Shown here: piece by piece, positions 56,903 to 64,000 of the stretch
Layout of the letters: each line of letters starts with the position of its first letter
Position numbering within the stretch: position 1 is the first letter of the stretch
Source of the DNA: Aricia agestis
Lineage: Eukaryota; Arthropoda; Insecta; Lepidoptera; Lycaenidae
DNA length: 64,000 bases
NCBI RefSeq assembly: GCF_905147365.1
Contig: NC_056420.1
Location: forward strand, 444,001-508,000
Direction of reading: 5' to 3'
Notes under the pieces: generated by a model
The model's input: only the letters and a program-made list of their open reading frames with translations
The model's database searches: none
What the model was told of the DNA's origin: nothing
Translations under genes and position numbers: made by a program

Positions 56903-57833
56903 AATTATTGATTCAAACGCTCTAGTACGAAAATAGTAATATTTCTATTGTATAACCTACAGAGCACAGTGTACACCCGAATATTGTAGCAAGGAGATGG
57001 ATTGGGCGCGTAGTTATTCCGCCGAAAACACTCATCTGTCACACACTTGACAGCACCCACTGTAATATCGTTGTTAAACATTTGGATTTTTATTGTGTCA
57101 CATTGTGTTTGGAAACTCATTTCATAAGGCCTCCTTTTTACACAGGAAAAGGAAGGAGAGGTCGGTTGTCATCTCCACGAGTACTTACACATTCCGTTTT
57201 TAGATTTTTAAGGAAGTTTTCACAATTTTCTTAGAGATAATAATATAAAAGTGATAAACTTTTCTACGTCTTGGCTACTCTGGAATAAAATATAGTATCT
57301 CGGTGGCAAATAACAGCGACTTCAACATTATGAAGGGGTAAAAGACACACAGACAGATAGACTAACAGACTTTTTATAGGAATTTTCGTACTTGTTATAA
57401 TTTTTTTTATAACAGTTTACACGTCGTCGAAGAATTAATGTTAATGACACAATTATAGCACAACATTACCTTCAGAATATTGTATCCTCTTCTATTCTTT
57501 ATAGTCTTGTGACCTTGAGTCCTAAATCTAGATTACGGTGAGCCGGCGCCGGTCTCATTACACGGCATGTCTGGTATAAAATGCGGGCCTCGGATAATTG
57601 CTAAAGTTACTCTCAAGTGGAAATACGTTTCAAATATTCCATCTCACGATTTAGAAGGCACAAGATGAAGAGATCGAAAATGGATAAAGAGGGATGTTTG
57701 GTGGTTTGTAAATTGTATGATGTATCGAATAGGCTCTGAAACTATAACTTAGTAAGTTTTTTCGAGTAAGGAAAATTGCAGAAAAATTTAATTTACAGGC
57801 ACTTCGATTTCATTCTGCAGAAAATTATTATAA

Positions 57834-58371
57834 TCTATACTAATATTATAATTCTGCAGAGTTTGTTTGTTTGTTTGAACGCGCTAATCTCAGGAACTAA
57901 GTACTGGTCTGATTAAAAAATATATTTTACTGTTGGATAGCCCATTGATCGAGGAAGGCTATAGGCTATATTTTATCACGCTAAGACTAATAGGAGCGAA
58001 GAAATAGAGGAAAATGTGGAAAAAACGGGGGAAATTATATGAAAGGGCTTATTTGAACGAGCTAATCTCAGGAACTACTGGTCCAATTTGAAAAATTTTT
58101 TCAGTGTTAGATATCCCATTGATTGACGAAGGCTATAGGCTATATTTTATCACGCTAAGACTAATAAAAACAAATTAATGGAGGAAAATGTGGAAAAAAC
58201 GGAGGGAAATTATTTGAAATTGCTTATTATCTTAAGAACTACTGGAGCAATTTTTATGTTATTTGGCAAACATGAAGAATAGACCACGTGAAGGGACAAA
58301 TGCTATTTTTTGCGGAAAAATGTACGGTTACGTGAAATTCCTAAATCACGCAAGCAAAGCCGCGCGGAACA
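57834..58371 (+). mobile_element. Helitron-like element with internal tandem duplication
   Basis: Starts A|TCTATACTAATATTATAATT. The internal block CTAATCTCAGGAACT ... AAGGCTATAGGCTATATTTT ... GAAAATGTGGAAAAAACGG is present twice with a 178-base period (57884, 58062), and a third, shorter match begins near 58225. The 3' end GCCGCGCGGAACATCTA lacks a clean CTAG. No protein is encoded. Confidence 0.75.
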
Positions 58372-58486
58372 TCTATATATAATAAAATCGTAGAAAATTC
58401 AATTCTGTACATTGAATATTTTTGTACAATAAATAATACTAGGCATGTGATCTACTTACGCGGACGAAGTCGCGGGCAACAGCTAG
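58372..58486 (+). mobile_element. Tiny Helitron-like element, 115 bp
   Basis: A|TC at 58372 and GCGGACGAAGTCGCGGGCAA then CAGCTAG|T at 58486. Both termini and the A/T insertion rule are met, with a hairpin just before the end. It abuts the previous element directly. Confidence 0.7.
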
Positions 58487-59099
58487 TAATATTGTAATTC
58501 TGCTGTCGAATAATAAATTGTTTTATTCATTTCACTTGAAACATTTCTGGTCGTATCGTATCTGAATAAAAAAAGAAGAAATAAAAGAATGGATAGCAAA
58601 AATAATGTACTTAATCCAAATATTAACAGGATGTGCGTTTCAAATGCACTTACAACTTTTTTTACTAAAACAATGAATTCATTTCGACACGGGAAATTAT
58701 TAAAAACAAGAAAAACTTGGGCGTCGTGATTTAAAAATCTATTTAAATGTATAATATGAAGAATCTCGTAAAGTGGGCGAAGATATGCGCATACACGGAC
58801 GGTGTTTGGCACCGGGCCACTTCGGGCCAAATAATTTACTTTCAGCTTATAGCATGGCTTCGGATGTATGTTTTAGAGTGCTCATCATCAACACTGCTGA
58901 CATAGCAAAATATAAATAATATAATTTTATAAATATTTTTCTTATAGTAAAATCTTTTAATTTTTGAACAAGATGATGAGGTTATAATAGTTTTGATAAA
59001 TTTTACTTTGATAGACGACGTTTAAAATATTTCACATACACTGTAACAAGCTGCTAGCTATATTATACAAGGCGTAACAAAACAAGGTTGTAAGTGATA

Positions 59100-59580
59100 A
59101 TACTTTAGGTTGAGTAAGTTGTATAGAGTTTACTGTGAGTAGTAATGCTGAAAGACGTAGATCAAGATGTATCTATCTTGATCTATGTCTGTGGGTCAAA
59201 TGTGGCCATTTGTATGAAAACGAGCGTGCCACTTTTTTCCTACCTACTATGACGTACCGATGATAAGAAACGTGTCCATTATCTATGCCAACGTTTCTAT
59301 TCGATTTTCTACAGCTCAATACGGCACAATTAGGCATTTAGGCATTTTTAAAATTCTGATTAACGTCCGATTCCGATAACAGGCTAGAGAACAGACTTTC
59401 GAAAGACGAGCATTGCTCGTCGTTTGGGAACGCAATATGGCACGCGAAATACATACACATGCGGTATCTATCTTGATCTATGTCTGTGTTTTGACCTCTA
59501 TTTGTCTATGAGCAATGCCGTAACCTCATGAATTTATATGTACGGTACACAGTGGACATAGACAAACCTTGAAGTATCAC
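59100..59580. repeat. Non-coding with a repeated TCTATCTTGATCTATGTCTG motif
   Basis: GTATCTATCTTGATCTATGT followed by CTGTG occurs at 59168 and 59463, and the first copy is also part of an imperfect palindrome (TAGATCAAGAT / ATCTTGATCTA). A decayed repeat pair is likely. Confidence 0.45.
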
Positions 59581-59602
59581 TTTATTTTGTAACATCCTAC
59601 AG

Positions 59603-59692
59603 GATGTTGCGCGACTTGGTCGCTGGCATCCGTCAGCACCTCGAGTCGCGGTCTGGCGTCGCGGTCGTCTTGAGGCAGCATTCGAAGTCTTA
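59603..59692 (+). other. Possible GC-rich terminal exon
   Basis: After a good acceptor (TTTATTTTGTAACATCCTAC then AG, ending 59602) the sequence turns GC-rich for about 90 bases, e.g. CGAGTCGCGGTCTGGCGTCG, and all three frames stay open for at least 70 bases. One frame runs from an ATG at 59604 through VAVVLRQHSKS to TAA. AATAAA occurs at about 59764. No family is recognised; a link to the exon at 43921 is unproven. Confidence 0.25.
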
Positions 59693-60114
59693 AGATTGAT
59701 AATATTTATTTTAAGAAAAGTAAAAAATCCAATTTGGCACTTTTTCTTAATACGAGTATGTGTTAATAAATGTTAAAGAACAGTAACTAAATTAGTAAGT
59801 ATGCAGTATACAGTATACATTCTAACGGAGATATCACGAGCATACTCGACAAATATATATTTTTCAAAATTGTACACGTCTTATTGACGTAGGTTATATT
59901 GATTGGCGTAACCATCAACATATTTTCACATATCATGCTTTGGTGATGGTTATCATAAACTTACTTTACTATTACTGAATATAACATTCTATGCCATTAG
60001 CTCCTTGTGCCTAGTTCTAGCCTGTTAGTTCCTACGATCAAAGTCACATGAGATACAAATAAAATAGACGAAATAAAACCTAACTGAGTAACAGCTGCCA
60101 AAAATAAAATACAA

Positions 60115-60275
60115 GATAACGCCCGCAACTTCGTTCAGCCAAAATTAGTTTGTCGCCTGGAACCGTACATTTTTCCGGGATAAAAGGTATCCTATGTCCT
60201 TTTCTTTCAACAAAATAGATTCAGCGGTTTGGGCGTCACGAGGTAATTGATAGACAGACACACTTTCACATATCT
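60115..60275 (-). mobile_element. Helitron-like element, 3' end mutated
   Basis: In minus orientation it carries GTGTGTCTGTCTATCAATTA, CCGCTGAATCTATTTTG, ATCCCGGAAAAATGTACGGT and GCGGGCGTTATCTTG, where the usual CTAG is changed. It abuts the plus-strand element that follows. Confidence 0.65.
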
Positions 60276-60486
60276 ATCTATATATATAAAACTCAAAGGT
60301 GACTGACATGGTGATCTATCAACGCACAACCCAAACAACTGGACCGATCGGGCTGAAATTTGGCATGCAGGTAGATATGACGTAGACATCCGCTAAGAAA
60401 GGATTTTGACCATTTCCACCTCCAAGGGGTTAAAATAGGGGATGAAAGTTTGTATATAATAATACTAAGCCGCGGGCAAAAGCTCG
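60276..60486 (+). mobile_element. Helitron-like element, same family as 44.3 kb
   Basis: TATATATAAAACTCAAAGGT, GTGATCTATCAACGCACAAC, GATCGGGCTGAAATTTGGCA and GCCGCGGGCAAAAGCTCG. The AACGCGAGCGA segment present in the other copies is missing. Confidence 0.8.
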
Positions 60487-60865
60487 TTTTATAATAATAC
60501 TCGTAGTATGGATACTGAGCTATGAAATGAGCAATATTATTTTGCATAAAATCGCATTAAATTTTCGAAATCGACCATACGATATTCAGTCACCGTAGAA
60601 ACCGCATCGGTGGTACGAAATAATAAAATGTTTGAAATAATTTAATTTCGCAACAAAGAAACGGGGCATCGCATTATTAAATTATAATATGCAATTAAAA
60701 TTGCAGCGACGAACAATGTTGATAATTTGTTGGCGATATTAAATAACTAGTTCCGATGCGCGGTTTTGCGCGGAATTTTTAATTATGTAAAGGGTCACTA
60801 TATAGGTACTGGTAGCTACTGGTAGTAGGTAGATACCAGTATTCGTAAGTTTTATCATAGAATAA

Positions 60866-60997
60866 GGGCCTGTTTCACCACTTTCTGATAAAGTGCCTAA
60901 CAGGCTATTCACAACTTTTTTGGACAGATTCTCCATACTTGATCTGTCAAGTTAATTGGTAGATAGCCTTATCAGGAAGTGGTGAAAGTACAGGCCC
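60866..60997. mobile_element. Harbinger-like MITE, copy 2
   Basis: GGGCCTGTTTCACCACTTTC at the left and its inverse ending GTGAAAGTACAGGCCC at the right, flanked by TAA on both sides (60863-60865, 60998-61000). The 132-bp body has CAGATTCTCCATACTTGATC, matching copy 1 at 8234 in inverse orientation. Confidence 0.85.
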
Positions 60998-61000
60998 TAA

Positions 61001-62368
61001 GGAAAATATAGTTTAATCACAGGCATATTAAATCTTGATCTATTTCTGTGAGTTCTCTTCTCTTCTATCAAGCTGACTGACTGATTTTTGTCGATCTTAT
61101 CCGGTCCGATCCAAAAACTTCAGAGTTCTTGGATGTCTCAGAGCATGTAAAATCGCAATAATTAAACTTATTTTATGAACTTTATACTTACTCAGAAGTT
61201 ATCCTTTGATGGTGTATTAATGACATCCAATGAAAAGATGGACATACATAAATGTAGTGCGACTTATCACCTTTTCTTACTCATTGTACTACATCCCTAA
61301 GGTCCAGAGTTTGTATGAATTGCACAGCAGAGAGTAAATAACATTCCCAGTTCAAACACAACAAGTTGTAGACAACGGAACGGAAAAGCTCTATTTGCAG
61401 TAACAACAGGTAATCAGAGTTTTTGCTACGGATGCTGCATGCGTATAATAAAAACGAGAAAGATTTTATTTCAATCATAAAATATAAAGTGGGATCATAG
61501 TATAAACTTCATGCAGTAGTCAACTTTTACGCTAGGTCTTACGAATGGAGTGAACGCACATTAAAAGCAATTTCAGACAACTTTAGAGATCAGAACAATG
61601 CACTAACAAGATGCGCCCGCGTGGAACTTTTATCTGTGTTGTATGAATTTAATTTCAAAAATACACCTGAGTTACACTACTGTGTATAGTTTTATTGTAA
61701 TTTGACATTCGAAAAACAATGTCCCTTTACGAGGTGGATACGACCTCATAAACCAGGAGAACCGATTTTTAGGGTTCCGTTCGTCATAACATAAATTCGT
61801 ATGTTGTCCGCCATATTAGGAGTGATGTTGGCCCTCCTTCTGGATTCGCGTTGTTTAGTAAAAATGAATAATATCAGGAAAAATAATTAGCTCAGAAAGA
61901 AATCAAGTTTTTTTTAATCGATAAAATTGCACCTACCTACAGCCTACGTGGAAAACAAAGTCATTATTGATTTCAGAAATGAAGTTTTAAGGTATAATAT
62001 TATTCTCAGTTTAAATAGTAATAATTATTAAATATTTATTTGATTTTGGCGTAGCGTGACAGTGTTGTTATGAAGGAAAAACTTTAAAATAGTTGTGTTA
62101 TAAGAAAATATTGTGCGAACCCACGATGCACGTCTCTGACTCGCGCTTCGCCAGTTTTTTCATATTCATACATAATCCGATGCGAGTGTTCTCTGTTCGG
62201 TGTCAAATAAAATTGGATTCTGTTAATTCATTTTCGAGGACAAATTATAAGGCTTTTATAAAGGACGTATCGGGATAAGCTTTTTGTATACATTTTTAAA
62301 GCGAAATATTACAGTTCGATGTAAATGTAGGACATTTGATATCACGATTTACTTTAAATATTATTACA
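61001..62368. other. Non-coding, no gene seen
   Basis: AT-rich with scattered short frames. TTTTAGGGTTCCGT near 61767 matches the hairpin end at 54229. Confidence 0.35.
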
Positions 62369-62600
62369 CTAGCTATTGCCCGCCACTTCGTACGCGTCAG
62401 CAAAATGTGATAACAAAGATAATAAAAAAGAGAAAAAAATCCCCTTTTTAAGGTTCCTTTATAAAAAAAAGGTAAAAATATATCCTCCTCCTTTTCGGAA
62501 AGAAATAGCCTAAGTTATTCCTTGCTATTGCCGGAACAAACAGACAGACAGTCAGACATACAGACAAAAATTGTAAAAAAATGTTGTTTTGGTGTCTGTA
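62369..62600 (-). mobile_element. Helitron-like element, minus strand
   Basis: CTAG at 62369 followed by GCCCGCCACTTCGTACGCG gives the 3' terminus in minus orientation; ACAGACAGACAGTCAGAC lies near the other end. The 5' boundary is uncertain. Confidence 0.55.
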
Positions 62601-62650
62601 CCCTATATACATTCATATGCATCTAGTTAAAACGGTTCTTTCAATATTAC

Positions 62651-62812
62651 AATCTATATGCATCTATTATACATCTATACATACACACATACATACATAC
62701 ATACATACATTATACATACATACATATAAATAAAATTGGAGTGTCTGTACTCCAATTTTATTTATATGTATGTATGTATAGATGTATAGATGTATAATAG
62801 AAGCATATAGAT
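62651..62812. repeat. Long hairpin with microsatellite in one arm
   Basis: A perfect inverted repeat of 32-base arms (62711-62742, 62749-62780) surrounds a 6-base loop. The outer parts (CTATTATACATCTATAC and GTATAGATGTATAGATG) also pair, but the left arm is expanded by a (CATA)n run at about 62680-62710. Confidence 0.85.
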
Positions 62813-64000
62813 TATATTATATAACTATATTAAAATAACATTAATATTTTTATAAACCTGGTCATGTATCCAGCTTTTATTATTTTTGTTAATTTAAAAC
62901 AAAATATTGCAGTAATACAATAACGTTATTTCATTACATAACAGAGTGCTGTATAAATTAGTAAGCTCAAGTTATGTTATTTGCAAAAAAATTAAAACCT
63001 TCGCTAACAAGAGTGCTACATAAGTAGATTCCGAAATTATTACAACATTTTGCCCAAGGGATGTGAAACACATGAATAATATAACACCGAAATCTAGAAA
63101 AAATATCCATGTGATCCATGTCCACCTATATAATGTAGCTCAAATTATACAATTATGAAGACATTTTCACGTAGGTATTCTTATACAGAATGTATGTAAA
63201 ATTGTGCTCATCCTTAGGCACTATAAACAAAAAATTCCTGCGTAGGCCGTAGCCAGATTGGTTTCAATTAAACTGGCCACAAACACCGGAAAATGTTTGC
63301 TGTTCATTATTAAATATTATTTTCTCTATGAAAATGTTAATTGCGCAAAGGATTACGTGTATAATGCCGAACTTAATACACAATTTTCAATTTATAATAA
63401 TATATACCAAAACATTATATTACGCAAAATCATTTTGCGCAATCGTCAAAACGTATTTGAATTTGAATACAGAGTGTAACACGGTTTCAGTCAACGCGTA
63501 AATTGGAGGCTCTGTAATTGAATCTGTGGACGTGATACATGTGATTTCACATTCTAATTAGTGTTATTTTATACATCAAATATTTACGCCATTATATTGC
63601 TGCGGGAATCCTCGTCAGAGCTCGCGGGCTGAGCGAGACTTCATTTCGCAACATAATATTCAGCGAATGCCGCATTCGATCACAAATAGGGCGACTAGTT
63701 TGCGATCCTTTTCAATATCGAGTCGAAAGAATTCAATGATAATAAAAGTTTATCGACACGAACGCACATCCCTAATACATATCTAACGAGGAATAAAGGC
63801 GCAGGTGCCGGCATAGTGGTGAATATTTAAAAAGGAAATCACGTGTGTATAGGACGGGACTAAAATTCATGAGTAGACGCCAAAGTAAAGCAATTTAATA
63901 AAAAGCTCGAAGCTCTCGGTTCACCTGCCCTGAGTATCCCACACAAATACAATCTTTTCGCGAAGTACACTTCAAATGGAATTACTTCGTGCTCATCAAC
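62813..64000. other. Non-coding to the end of the window
   Basis: AT-rich with no repeat ends or domains recognised; GC content rises slightly near 63600-63700. The 73-codon frame at 63258-63479 has no identifiable content. Confidence 0.35.

Overview
The window is AT-rich nuclear DNA of an insect, almost certainly a butterfly or moth (Lepidoptera). The evidence is the repeat content: two kinds of tRNA-derived SINE in many copies, short Helitron-like elements that start near ACTAATATTATAAATGCGAAAG and end in CTAG|T, a jockey-superfamily non-LTR retrotransposon, and many short foldback MITEs. No bacterial gene layout, no rRNA or free-standing tRNA gene and no CRISPR array was seen. Most long open frames here are chance frames or lie inside repeats.

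Layout. 1-13.6 kb: intergenic or intronic DNA with SINEs (406-738, 4318-4579, 11687-11972, 12535-12812, 12831-13161), Helitron-like pieces, hairpin MITEs and a perfect 42-bp palindrome (3819-3860). 13.66-16.04 kb: a 5'-truncated non-LTR retrotransposon with an intact reverse transcriptase frame, inserted in one copy of a duplicated local repeat. 16.4-18.6 kb: a foldback Helitron-like structure with a Harbinger-like MITE nested in one arm, two TIR MITEs and an internally deleted SINE. 19-35 kb: more SINEs, the C-terminal end of a second LINE (25110-25395) that shares its 3' end with the commonest SINE, large foldbacks at 27-28 kb, a 48-bp palindrome, and a four-unit 44-bp tandem repeat. 36.0-37.1 kb: a decayed frame with the look of a retroelement ORF1-type protein, closed by an (AAAT)n tail and with no reverse transcriptase beside it. 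37-43.8 kb and 46-52 kb: mostly single-copy-looking DNA without a convincing gene. 43.92 kb: the best candidate for a host coding exon, a signal-peptide first exon with a good splice donor. 52-64 kb: a SINE, a dense cluster of foldback MITEs (55.1-56.9 kb), Helitron-like arrays and a possible GC-rich terminal exon (59.6 kb).

The genes do not form a pathway. The only autonomous-type protein is the LINE reverse transcriptase; the SINEs and the ORF1-like element would depend on such enzymes, and the MITEs and short Helitrons on transposases not encoded here. The host contribution is probably intronic and regulatory DNA of one or more large genes, including the gene that begins at 43921. All assignments were made by eye, with no database search.
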